Assembly: GCA_011525685.1 (NCBI GenBank)
Contig: WYBW01000137.1
Span: 1-64,000, forward strand
DNA length: 64,000 bases
Direction: 5' to 3'
DNA from: Verrucomicrobiia bacterium
Lineage (GTDB): Bacteria; Verrucomicrobiota; Verrucomicrobiia; Limisphaerales; JADLHS01
Shown here: one piece after another, positions 1-8,460 of the stretch
Numbering within the stretch: the first letter of the stretch is position 1
Layout: every line of letters starts with the position of its first letter
Translations under genes and position numbers: made by a program
Notes under the pieces: model-generated
Databases searched by the model: none
What the model was told of the DNA's origin: nothing
Seen by the model: the letters and a program-made list of their open reading frames with translations, nothing else

Positions 1-258
1 CCGCGCTTCCTGGAAAGCTGGGGGGCCAGCAACCCCTTCACCTACAACGGCTCGATGGTAAAAATGTTCCCCAGCCTCTACGCCACCAACTACTGGAACA
101 ACAACACGGACATCTACGATCCGCCCAGACGCAACTGGGCCTTTGACCTGAACTTCAACGATCCGGCCAAGCTCCCGCCACTGACGCCGAGCCTCCAGAA
201 GATCATCCGCGGCCAATGGGCCACCGTCGCCCCCCTGGCGGCCACGACGAAGAACTAG
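1..258 (+). CDS. C-terminal end of an unidentified protein (5' partial)
   Basis: The reading frame is open from the first base of the window to a TAG at 256-258, so this is the last 85 codons of a gene that begins upstream. The visible part is rich in aromatic residues, asparagine and proline (short motifs YNGSMV, DIYDPPRRNW, LPPLTPSLQ). Its end resembles, from memory, the C-termini of long secreted or pilus-associated Verrucomicrobia proteins that finish with a hydrophobic, proline-containing block; this is only an impression. No catalytic motif is visible. The next gene starts 17 bases downstream on the same strand, so the two may be co-transcribed. The function is not assigned. Confidence 0.6.
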   Translation, partial: PRFLESWGASNPFTYNGSMVKMFPSLYATNYWNNNTDIYDPPRRNWAFDLNFNDPAKLPPLTPSLQKIIRGQWATVAPLAATTKN

Positions 259-274
259 CACTTGCAACCCAGGC

Positions 275-2683
275 ATGAGCCAAAGCCCCTCAGTTGGGAG
301 CAGCAGGAAAGGAGCGAACTCGTCCATGTTCACGCTGCGGTCGGCCAGCCAGTGGCTGTTGTGGGCAGTTGAGTCTGCAGTTTCACTCTGGTTTGGATGG
401 CTTAAACCAGTTGTGCTTTTCCAACTGCTGTTCCTGACGTCCTGCCTTCATCCATTGCTCCCGGCGAGAGCGGCTGATCCCTACCTGATTCATTACGACG
501 AAACTTCACCAGAGGGTAATCCCTACCTGCAGGAGCGGAACCAGCGTATTGCGAGTGAGCAACAGGAGTTGTTTAGAAAAAAGGTGAACATAGCGGATGC
601 GGTTGCTGACGAGGTCCTTGCAGCGCATAAGGCGAAGCAAGAAAGAGCCACGATTTCAACACCTCCCGCAACGGCAGTGCAGCAATTGAGTCCCAAGAGC
701 CTTCTGGCGGCAGTATGCCTGTTGCTGGCGGGGGTGATCGCCATACGCAGACTTGCTCCAGAAGTCTTCAATGCCATCAATGCCGGGTTCAATCCGTGGG
801 CGCAAACCTCAGCATCCGCGTCGCTTGTTGATAAGTCACCAGCTGAGGATGAAGCCTTCTCCGAATTTCTCGCGGTTTTCCGCGGTGGCAGTTCGGCGGA
901 CACGGTGGAGGCCGTTGCCGGTGCCCGGCCGGCAACCCATTCCGCCGAGAGCAATCAGGCGCAAGCGAGCGAACACGGAACTGTCCTCGCGTCCAATCCG
1001 CTCGGAGACTTTCTTGCTGGCGCCTCGGGTCGCATTGCAGACCTGAGGAAGGTCTTCTCCGAAATCAGCCGGGCGGCTGACGCTTCGTCGCGCCAAGAAA
1101 TCCTCGGCAAGTTCGCGCAGGAAGTTGCCAGTTTCAAAGACAGCGCACGCGCGCCCGAGTTGCGGCCTGCCTGGCTTGTGGCCAGCGCCTTGGAGGGATT
1201 GCTCAAACAGTTGTCCAAAAGCGCAGATGAAGTTACAGCCTCGGCCTTGAACACTGCCGCGGGTGCCGTGGACCTGCTTGAATCATTGGCAATCAGGGGT
1301 GTCCCGCCAGACCTTGCCACAGAGCCGCCCGTAAAGCTCTTGGCTGTGGACGATGATCCTGTCAGCCGGCTCGCAATCTCATTCGCATTGAAAAAGGCGT
1401 TCAATGCACCGGACCTCGCGCCGGATGGCCAGTCTGCCATGGACCTGATCGCGCGTCACACTTACGACGTCATTTTCCTGGATGTGGACATGCCGGGCAT
1501 AGACGGTTACGAACTCTGCATGAAGATCCGCGAGAGCGAACTTCATCGAACAAAGCCAGCTGTCTTTGTGACGCGGCATGGCGACTTCAACTCTCGCGCC
1601 AAGTCCACCCTGAGTGGCGGGCAAGATCTCATTGCAAAACCCTTCTTGGCGTTCGAGATCACGGTCAAGGCGCTGACTTTGGCTTTGCGCGCCCGGCTTC
1701 AGGCATGCGCGGCAAATTCGCCTGTCACACGCCAGGAGGAAGCCGTTACCGCCCCTGAAACCGATACCGGTGTTTCCACGGAGTCTGCGGCTAATAGTCA
1801 CTCGGAAGAGCGGGGCCTTGGGTGGGCGTTGGAGCCGGCATCTTCTGCCACGAACAAACTGATGCAAGAGCCGCAGGAACATGGTTTCGAAGCTGTGGAC
1901 CGGCGGTTACGGGAAACCACTTCATCCGCAGTGGAGTCCGCGGTCAGGTTTCATTTGGATCAAGCCCGGCTTAGGCTGCTGGCCGCCCAGCAGGCGACCA
2001 GTCCATCCGAACTCACAGGATTGCTGGGCCAATTCTACATCGCGATTCATGCCTTCCACCTGGAGGCCGAACGCGCTGAACTGCGCAACGTCACCCACCT
2101 GGCCGCCGCCCTTGAAGGGATGCTCAAGAAGATGTTGGAGGCGACCAAGCGAAGTACGCCCTCAACGCTCGGCGCAGCGACCGCAGCTTTGGATTTGATG
2201 GAGGAACTTTGCGTTCAGCCCGAATCCGGTCGGCAACCGGACCTGTGTGGAACTCCTGCTCGCATCCTCGTGGTGGACGATGATCCAGTGGCGCGCCGGG
2301 GTGTCTCTACGGCCGTTCAACTGGCGTTTGGCAGGCCTGACAACGCCGAGAGCGGCGAAGTGGCCCTCGGGTTGGTGGCCGAGAAGCCCTATGATCTGAT
2401 TTTCCTCGATGTGCTGATGCCTGGCATTGACGGCTTTGCCACCTGTTCGAGAATCCACAAAACCCTTTTGAACCGCCGCACGCCGGTCGTGTTCGTGACC
2501 AGCCACGACGACGCGGATGCCCGTTCCAAAGCGGTGTCAGCGGGAGGCTGTGGGTTCATCCCCAAGCCCGTCCTGGCCAGCCAGATCAAACTCACGGCGC
2601 TCACCTGCATCATTCGCGCCCGGTTGAACGAATCCCGGATGGCATCCGAGCCGGTGGCGGAGGGATGTTTGCAACCGGCGTGA
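275..2683 (+). CDS. Membrane-anchored protein with two HPt-like/receiver modules
   Basis: An 802-residue two-component signalling protein of unusual architecture. A hydrophobic segment around residues 40-65 and a second around 132-150 bracket a short charged, probably extracytoplasmic stretch. The rest is two consecutive copies of one unit: a helical region (about 245-345 and 555-650) followed by a response-regulator receiver domain (about 350-475 and 660-785). Both receivers keep the acidic pocket (VDDDP) and the phospho-acceptor Asp (IFLDVDMPG, Asp403; IFLDVLMPG, Asp712), and both end with a Lys-Pro (IAKPF, IPKPV). The helical regions align with each other (SALEGLLKQL against AALEGMLKKM) and look like HPt folds, but only the second has a histidine (near residue 592) where the first has alanine. 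No DNA-binding or kinase domain is present. An internal ATG at 326 is an alternative start. It probably acts as a phosphorelay sink or scaffold at the membrane. Confidence 0.82.
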   Translation: MSQSPSVGSSRKGANSSMFTLRSASQWLLWAVESAVSLWFGWLKPVVLFQLLFLTSCLHPLLPARAADPYLIHYDETSPEGNPYLQERNQRIASEQQELFRKKVNIADAVADEVLAAHKAKQERATISTPPATAVQQLSPKSLLAAVCLLLAGVIAIRRLAPEVFNAINAGFNPWAQTSASASLVDKSPAEDEAFSEFLAVFRGGSSADTVEAVAGARPATHSAESNQAQASEHGTVLASNPLGDFLAGASGRIADLRKVFSEISRAADASSRQEILGKFAQEVASFKDSARAPELRPAWLVASALEGLLKQLSKSADEVTASALNTAAGAVDLLESLAIRGVPPDLATEPPVKLLAVDDDPVSRLAISFALKKAFNAPDLAPDGQSAMDLIARHTYDVIFLDVDMPGIDGYELCMKIRESELHRTKPAVFVTRHGDFNSRAKSTLSGGQDLIAKPFLAFEITVKALTLALRARLQACAANSPVTRQEEAVTAPETDTGVSTESAANSHSEERGLGWALEPASSATNKLMQEPQEHGFEAVDRRLRETTSSAVESAVRFHLDQARLRLLAAQQATSPSELTGLLGQFYIAIHAFHLEAERAELRNVTHLAAALEGMLKKMLEATKRSTPSTLGAATAALDLMEELCVQPESGRQPDLCGTPARILVVDDDPVARRGVSTAVQLAFGRPDNAESGEVALGLVAEKPYDLIFLDVLMPGIDGFATCSRIHKTLLNRRTPVVFVTSHDDADARSKAVSAGGCGFIPKPVLASQIKLTALTCIIRARLNESRMASEPVAEGCLQPA

Positions 2684-3121
2684 CTGCGAGGCCGGTTCAG
2701 TCCAGCGATGAATCCTTCAAACCTTGTTGAACCACGCATCCCTTACTTGCTTGCCTGTTGTGTCGAAGCTATTGGCCCGCAAAAGCTTGCCTGATTTCAC
2801 CAGGCTGCCGGCTTGCACTCTGGCGCGGAAGTGGTATGGCTCTCTCTGCGCAGCCTAAGCTGGCGTCACTTCCTTGATGCCAGCGCGGGGGAACCGAATT
2901 CCCTGTGTCACAAGAACGATGCGGGGACGGGGCGTAGGACCGCTGGCAACAGCGTTTCAGGCCACTTTCAAGGCCCAGCCCGTCAGCTAACCTCGTCGGC
3001 ATTTGGAAGGGCGGCCCTCTGGCTCGCGTCGTTCGCGGGCGTCATGGTCTCCCCACTGTAACTCCGGCTTGGACGTACGAGTCGCGCCCGCCTCGTCCGA
3101 GCCGCGTTGGTTGATGCTGAC
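2684..3121. other. Gene-free stretch between the double-receiver gene and ktrB
   Basis: This 438-base stretch has no open frame with convincing coding character. It was inspected for tRNA, SRP RNA and 6S RNA features; no T-loop box, SRP tetraloop region or clear terminator was found. It probably contains the ktrB promoter, but no good -35/-10 pair stands out. Confidence 0.4.
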
Positions 3122-4471
3122 ATGAAAGACTTGCTGATCGCGCTGGCCCGGCGCTTCCACGGCTGGGTGAGCGAACTGGACTCCACGCGGTTGCTGTTGC
3201 TGGGTTACACCTCCTATGTCGTGCTGGGCTGGCTGGTCTTGTGCCTGCCCATCGCCCACCAGACTTCGGGGCTGAAGATCCTCGACCACTTGTTCATGGC
3301 CACCTCGGCGGTTTCGACCACCGGTTTGACCACGGTCAGCACGTCGGACTCCTACAACTTTTTCGGCGAACTGGTGCTGCTGCTGCTGATCCAGTTCGGT
3401 GGCCTGGGTTACATGACATTGAGTTCGTTTACCATGCTTGCGCTGGTGGGGCATCTCTCGCCCATGAGACAGCGGATGTCTTCCACTTCGTTGAGCCTGC
3501 CGCAAGGTTTTGAGGTCCGTGCCTTTCTTCGCGTCATCGTTGGCTTCACTTTGATGATTGAAACCATCGGGGCGCTGGCGCTGTATCCGGTGTTCGTGCG
3601 ACACGCCGTGCCGCAGGCGGTCTGGAATGCGGTGTTTCACAGTGTCAGCGCGTTTTGCACCGCGGGGTTCAGCCTGTTCAACGACAGCCTCGAATCCTGC
3701 CGCAATGACGTGCAGTTGAACGCCGTGATCGCGGCATTAAGCTACCTGGGTGCGATCGGGTTCATCGTGATGCACGATTTGTGGCGAAGTCTGCGTCATT
3801 TGAAACCGAACATCACGCTCACCTCGAAGGTGATACTGGCCAGCACGGTGTGGATCAGCCTGGTGGGCACGGTACTGTTTGCGCTGGACGAACCTGCGGT
3901 CAAGGCATTGCCGCCGGGGCAACGCTGGATGGTGTCGCTGTTTCAAGTCATGACCGCCAGCACGACTGTCGGTTTCAACACGATTCCGGTTGCGGGGCTG
4001 TCGGCCAGCTCACTGCTGCTGATGACACTGCTGATGATTGTCGGCGCCTCGCCATCGGGGACGGGTGGCGGATTGAAGACAACGACGTTCACCGCGTTGT
4101 GGGCCGCGATGATGAGCGTGGTGCGTCGCCGGGATGAAACGACGTTCCTCGGTCGCGAGATCCCCGAGCATCGGATGCGGTCCGCCGTGGCGACGATGAT
4201 GTTTTACACACTAACGTTGGCGGCGGGCATCTATGCGCTCGCACTGGTGGAGAAGTCGCCACTGCCGGACCAGATGTTCGAGTGCGCCTCCGCGTTGGGC
4301 ACGGTGGGTTTGAGCCGTGGAATCACGGCCAGCCTGACGCCGCTCGGCAAGTTCATCATCATCGCGCTCATGTTTTTGGGCCGTGTCGGACCGGTGGGGT
4401 TGGGGATGGCGTTCTTTCAGCGAGCGCAGAAGCAGGCCGGGCCGACACCGCAGGAGGACGTGGCAATTTGA
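3122..4471 (+). CDS. ktrB: TrkH/KtrB-family potassium uptake channel subunit
   Basis: A 449-residue polytopic membrane protein of the Trk/Ktr superfamily, which moves K+ (with Na+ or H+) through a pore made of four membrane-pore-membrane repeats. All four selectivity-filter loops are visible in order: STTGLTT, CTAGFS, TTVGFNT and GTVGLSRG, each with the conserved filter glycine. A Lys/Arg-containing segment in the third repeat after ASPSGTGGGLKTT is typical of the gating loop. The size fits KtrB better than the longer TrkH. Translation could start at the in-frame TTG at 3107, but the ATG at 3122 removes only five residues and is preferred. The regulatory partner KtrA/TrkA (RCK domain) is not adjacent and is not seen in the window, so it must be elsewhere if the system is complete. 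Confidence 0.88.
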   Translation: MKDLLIALARRFHGWVSELDSTRLLLLGYTSYVVLGWLVLCLPIAHQTSGLKILDHLFMATSAVSTTGLTTVSTSDSYNFFGELVLLLLIQFGGLGYMTLSSFTMLALVGHLSPMRQRMSSTSLSLPQGFEVRAFLRVIVGFTLMIETIGALALYPVFVRHAVPQAVWNAVFHSVSAFCTAGFSLFNDSLESCRNDVQLNAVIAALSYLGAIGFIVMHDLWRSLRHLKPNITLTSKVILASTVWISLVGTVLFALDEPAVKALPPGQRWMVSLFQVMTASTTVGFNTIPVAGLSASSLLLMTLLMIVGASPSGTGGGLKTTTFTALWAAMMSVVRRRDETTFLGREIPEHRMRSAVATMMFYTLTLAAGIYALALVEKSPLPDQMFECASALGTVGLSRGITASLTPLGKFIIIALMFLGRVGPVGLGMAFFQRAQKQAGPTPQEDVAI

Positions 4472-4621
4472 CAAGCCAAGTATTCGGCGGCTCCATGCCT
4501 TTTTCGCAAGAGACTACGGGTTGGAATGCTGTGGCTGGAAAGGATTCCGAAGGACGCGGTGATTCGGCGACTTCGTAATAGCGGAGTCGTCGCGACTTAT
4601 CGGCACACTCGACCCGCGGAT

Positions 4622-5401
4622 TCAGGCCGGGTTGCCGCGCTGAACCCAAGCGGTGGCGTATTGGGTCAGTTCGGAGGCGTCGCGGAGCGTCAACTTGCGT
4701 TTGATCTGCTCGCGGTAGTATTCGACCGTCTTGACGCTCAGGTGGAGTTCCTGGGCAATTTCCTTGGTCTTCTTCCATTGGCCGACAAGCTGAAAAACCT
4801 CGAACTCGCGATCGCTCAGGCTTTTGACCGGAGAATCCTGCACCTCCATCTGGCCGCGCACCCGCTGTTGCAGCATCTTGGCGGCGAGCGCGTCGCTGAC
4901 GTAAACACTCCCCTCGAGCACGCGGCGGATGGCCGTGGGGATTTTGTCCAGGGCCTCCTGCTTCATCAAATAACCGGTCGCGCCGGCGCGGAAGGCCAGT
5001 TCGGCATAAATGGACTCGTCGTGAACGCTGACCACGAGGATCGGCAGGCGGGGATGCTGCGCTTTGATGTTGCGCATCAACTCCAGTCCGCTGCTGTCTT
5101 TCAGGGAAATATCGGCGATGACCAGGTCGGGCTTCAGGGTGTTGATGGCGTCGAGGGCTTTGGAGGCATCCTCTTCCTCCCCGCAAACGACCAGGTCGCT
5201 TTGCCGGTTGATGAGTTGGGTGATGCCGAAACGCACCACGGCATGATCGTCCACCAGCAAAATGCGTTTGCGGGTGTCTTTCGCCGCCGGTCGCTCGGGC
5301 GCGTCCTCGCGGAAGGGCACGACGTTCCGCGCCGGCTTGGTCCCGAAGTGTTCAGGCTTTTTGAGCATAGTGATGCCGCCGATGTCATCTCGCAAACCCA
5401 T
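4622..5401 (-). CDS. NarL/FixJ-family response regulator
   Basis: A two-component response regulator of about 259 residues with an N-terminal receiver (KRILLVDDHAVV, phospho-acceptor Asp in VIADISLKD, conserved Lys in LMKQE) and a C-terminal LuxR-type helix-turn-helix (LSDREFEVFQLV, then EIAQELHLSVKTVEYY). It is expected to bind DNA as a phosphorylated dimer. The first 45 residues form an unusual charged, proline-containing extension. Starts at TTG 5410, ATG 5401 or ATG 5368 are all in frame; ATG 5401 is listed, but 5368 is equally possible. No histidine kinase gene is adjacent, so it is an orphan regulator here. It converges with ktrB, 150 bases away. Confidence 0.88.
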   Translation of the reverse strand: MGLRDDIGGITMLKKPEHFGTKPARNVVPFREDAPERPAAKDTRKRILLVDDHAVVRFGITQLINRQSDLVVCGEEEDASKALDAINTLKPDLVIADISLKDSSGLELMRNIKAQHPRLPILVVSVHDESIYAELAFRAGATGYLMKQEALDKIPTAIRRVLEGSVYVSDALAAKMLQQRVRGQMEVQDSPVKSLSDREFEVFQLVGQWKKTKEIAQELHLSVKTVEYYREQIKRKLTLRDASELTQYATAWVQRGNPA

Positions 5402-5679
5402 GGACCGCAACTACCGCAAGTTGGAAGCCAAAATTCGGCGGAGGACGGGTTTGCCGCCGAATCCCGTCCCGATTCGCAACCAACCGGCAAAAAGTGTTCC
5501 CGGGTGATACAAGCCGCACAAGAACTGGACAGCCACAGCTTGGGGAAAACCCGCCCACCCATGCAGGCTTGTTCCGGCTTCTGGCCGTCCGCTTGACTCG
5601 CTCCCGTTGGACACTAGACTCGCGCAATGTTTGATCACGTTTACTGCCGCGCCGCCGGAGTTGCGCTGACCTCCCCCGC

Positions 5680-6969
5680 ATGAGGAAGCCTTCCGTTCTG
5701 GTCATCTTCCTGACCGTTTTCATTGACCTCATCGGCTTCGGCATCGTGGTGCCGTTTGTGCCGATCATCAGCCGTGATTTCGGGGCGCACGGCCTGGTGA
5801 TCGGAGTGATCATCGCCTCGTTTTCGGCGGCGCAGTTTGTGTTCTCGCCGCTGTGGGGACGCTGGTCGGATCGGATCGGAAGGCGGCCGGTGCTGCTGTT
5901 CAGCACTTTTGGAGCGGCTGGCTCGTATGTCCTCTTCGCCCTGAGTTGCGGCTTGCCGGATCATGGCACGGCCCTGTGGTTGATGGTGCTCTCGCGCGTG
6001 TTTGCCGGCGTCTGCGGCGGGAACATCACGGTCGCGCAGGCCTACATCGCCGACATCACCCCGCCGGAAAAACGTTCCAAGCGCATGGGACTGATCGGCA
6101 TGGCCTTTGGGTTGGGCTTCATCTTCGGTCCGGTGATCGGCGGCTTGAGTTTGAAGGCATTCGGTCTCAGTGGACCGGGCTGGGTGGCGGCCGGACTTTG
6201 CGCCGCCAACTTTCTTCTGGCACTGGTCATCCTGGGCGAAAGCCGCAAACCCACCTCCGAACATGTCGCCCAGCGTCCGCATCTCGAGCAATGGCTGCAC
6301 ACCTTGCGCGAACCGCGGATCGGCCTGCTGGTGGTGGTGTTCTTCCTGGCCACATTTTGCTTCAGTTGTTTCGAGAGCACGCTCCCGCTGCTGGTCAGCG
6401 ACAACTTTCAACTCGATCTTCGGAACGACGAAGCCTCCGCCGCCACGGTGATGTATCTGTTTGCCTATTGCGGCATCATTGGCGCCGTCATCCAAGGCGG
6501 AGCGATCGGGCGGGTGGTCAAGAGGCTTGGCGAACCGAAATTGATCACGGTGAGCCTCGTGTTGACCGCCATCAGCCTGATGCTTCTGCCATTCATCACC
6601 GGCACGGCCCAGCTTTCGTGGAAGGTATTGTTTGGGGCGCAGGGCCTTCCGTGGTGGCTGATGCTGGCGGCGCTGGGGCTGCTCGCCGTGGGCACGAGCC
6701 TGACGCGCCCGCCCTTGTTCGGGTTGCTCTCCAATCTCGCACCGGCGCACGAGCAAGGGGCGACCATTGGTGTGGCGCAGAGCGCCGGCAGCCTGGCGCG
6801 CATTCTCGGTCCGCTGTTCGCCACCACCACACTGCATTACGTCCCTGCCCTGCCGTACGTGCTCTGCGCGGTGGTGCTCCTGGTCACGGCCATGGTGTTC
6901 GTGAAACGAATGGGGCTGGCAACCGCACCGGCCGTTTCCGCGGAAGCGGTCAACCCGGCGAAATCCTGA
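5680..6969 (+). CDS. MFS transporter of the TCR/Tet type
   Basis: A 429-residue major facilitator with twelve predicted membrane segments. The loop between segments 2 and 3 carries the signature GRWSDRIGRRP, and the N-terminal half strongly resembles tetracycline-efflux-like carriers (VFIDLIGFGIVVPFVP; motif C-like GFIFGPVIGG). The substrate cannot be read from sequence; TetA-like members of environmental bacteria are often annotated generically and need not give drug resistance. Its stop codon lies six bases before the start of the sulfatase gene, which suggests one transcript and possibly a role in moving a product of sulfatase action, though that link is inference only. Confidence 0.87.
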   Translation: MRKPSVLVIFLTVFIDLIGFGIVVPFVPIISRDFGAHGLVIGVIIASFSAAQFVFSPLWGRWSDRIGRRPVLLFSTFGAAGSYVLFALSCGLPDHGTALWLMVLSRVFAGVCGGNITVAQAYIADITPPEKRSKRMGLIGMAFGLGFIFGPVIGGLSLKAFGLSGPGWVAAGLCAANFLLALVILGESRKPTSEHVAQRPHLEQWLHTLREPRIGLLVVVFFLATFCFSCFESTLPLLVSDNFQLDLRNDEASAATVMYLFAYCGIIGAVIQGGAIGRVVKRLGEPKLITVSLVLTAISLMLLPFITGTAQLSWKVLFGAQGLPWWLMLAALGLLAVGTSLTRPPLFGLLSNLAPAHEQGATIGVAQSAGSLARILGPLFATTTLHYVPALPYVLCAVVLLVTAMVFVKRMGLATAPAVSAEAVNPAKS

Positions 6970-6975
6970 AGCCGC

Positions 6976-8397
6976 ATGAACGGTAAGTGGATTTGCCGAG
7001 TGCTGTGCCTGGCAGTGGTCGAGGCGTCATTGTTCTGCGCTCAAGCCGCGTCCGTCCGCCCGCTGAATGTCGTGCTCATTCTGGCCGATGATCTCGGCTG
7101 GACGGACCTGGGTTGTTATGGATCGGACCTTCACCAGACCCCTCATCTGGACCAGCTCGCGCGCGAGGGGGTTCGCTTTACCCAGGCCTACGCCATGCCC
7201 GTGTGTTCGCCATCACGGGCCGCAATCCTCACCGGGCGTCACGCGGCCCGGCTGGGGATGACCATCTGGCGCGAAGGTGCGTTGCGGCCCTCGCAAAATG
7301 AGAAACTGCTGCCGGCGCAGGCGATTCCCGACCTGCCACACTCGGAAACCACGCTGGCCGAAGTGTTCAAGGCTGCCGGTTATCTCACCTTTCACGTCGG
7401 CAAATGGCATCTGGGCGATGCGGACCACTCACCCGAGACCCAGGGATTTGATCTCAACATTGGAGGCACCCACTGGGGTGCTCCGGCCACTTACTTCCAT
7501 CCGTTCAGCGGCCCTTTTGGACAGGAGCGAGAATTCCGCTACGTGCCGGGATTGGGTTTGGGCAAGCCGGGCGATTACCTCACGGATCGGCTCACCGACG
7601 AGGCGCTCAAGTTGATTGAAGCCGCCGACAGCCGGCCATTCTTTCTGAACTTGTGGTATTACACCCCCCACACGCCGTTGGACGGCAAACCCGGACTGGT
7701 CGAAAAATATCGCACCCGAATCCAACCCGGCCTGAGGCATCAGAATCCTGATTACGCCGCGATGATTGAAACCTTGGACACCAACGTCGGCCGCGTCCTG
7801 GCGCACCTCAAGAAGCGCAAGCTCACCGAGCGAACGGTGATCATTTTCGCCTCGGACAACGGCGGCACCATCATCCAGCACCGCGGCCGCCAGGTTACCA
7901 CCAATCACCCGCTTCGCTCCGGCAAGGGTTCGCTCTATGAAGGCGGCATCCGGGTGCCGCTCATCGTGCGCCTGCCCGGCAAAACGCCCCGCGGAGGAAC
8001 CTGCGAACAGCCGGTAATCTGCACGGACTTATTCCCCACGCTCCTCGAACTGTGCGGCTTGACCGCAACCAACGGAGTGGCGCCTGCCGGGCCGTTGGAG
8101 GGCATCAGCTTCGCGTCGTTGCTTCGCGAGCCGGGCGCCCGGCTGAACCGCGAGGCGTTGTTCTTCCATTACCCGCATTACTACATGACCACCACGCCCG
8201 TCAGCGCCGTGCGCTCTGGCGACTGGAAACTGTTGGAGTATTTCGCGGATCAACGCGTCGAGCTTTACAATCTCGCGAGCGATCCGGGCGAGCAAAACGA
8301 CCTGGCCCAACAGAAATCGGAAGAGGCGGCGCAACTTCGCGACCGGCTTCACGCCTGGCGGGCGGAAGTTGGAGCACGCGTGCCTTCGGCACGGTAG
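6976..8397 (+). CDS. Secreted formylglycine-dependent sulfatase
   Basis: A 473-residue arylsulfatase-type enzyme that hydrolyses sulfate esters, probably on sulfated polysaccharides, in the periplasm or outside the cell. A signal peptide covers about the first 25 residues (hydrophobic core ending in AQA). The metal-binding start LILADDLGW and the sulfatase signature CSPSRAAILTGR are intact; Cys77 is the residue converted to formylglycine by a separate maturation enzyme not found here. The second active-site block FHVGKWHLG and the later FASDNGG are also present. It lies six bases after the MFS gene and converges with hemW. Sulfatases of this class are greatly expanded in Verrucomicrobiota and Planctomycetota; the exact substrate is unknown. 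Confidence 0.92.
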   Translation: MNGKWICRVLCLAVVEASLFCAQAASVRPLNVVLILADDLGWTDLGCYGSDLHQTPHLDQLAREGVRFTQAYAMPVCSPSRAAILTGRHAARLGMTIWREGALRPSQNEKLLPAQAIPDLPHSETTLAEVFKAAGYLTFHVGKWHLGDADHSPETQGFDLNIGGTHWGAPATYFHPFSGPFGQEREFRYVPGLGLGKPGDYLTDRLTDEALKLIEAADSRPFFLNLWYYTPHTPLDGKPGLVEKYRTRIQPGLRHQNPDYAAMIETLDTNVGRVLAHLKKRKLTERTVIIFASDNGGTIIQHRGRQVTTNHPLRSGKGSLYEGGIRVPLIVRLPGKTPRGGTCEQPVICTDLFPTLLELCGLTATNGVAPAGPLEGISFASLLREPGARLNREALFFHYPHYYMTTTPVSAVRSGDWKLLEYFADQRVELYNLASDPGEQNDLAQQKSEEAAQLRDRLHAWRAEVGARVPSAR

Positions 8398-8460
8398 CTT
8401 CTTCCAAGTCCGGGGTCTTTGCTGTCGGCATTGTCCACGACAGCGATGCAAGGCGGGAGT

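Noticed and set aside
2900-3010. Possible SRP (4.5S) RNA or other structural RNA
   Set aside because: The GGAAGG-containing segment does not match the conserved SRP core or any tRNA T-loop, and flanking stems are not evident.
4526-5596. 356-codon plus-strand frame opposite the NarL-type regulator
   Set aside because: The minus strand encodes receiver and LuxR motifs; the plus frame is a shadow.
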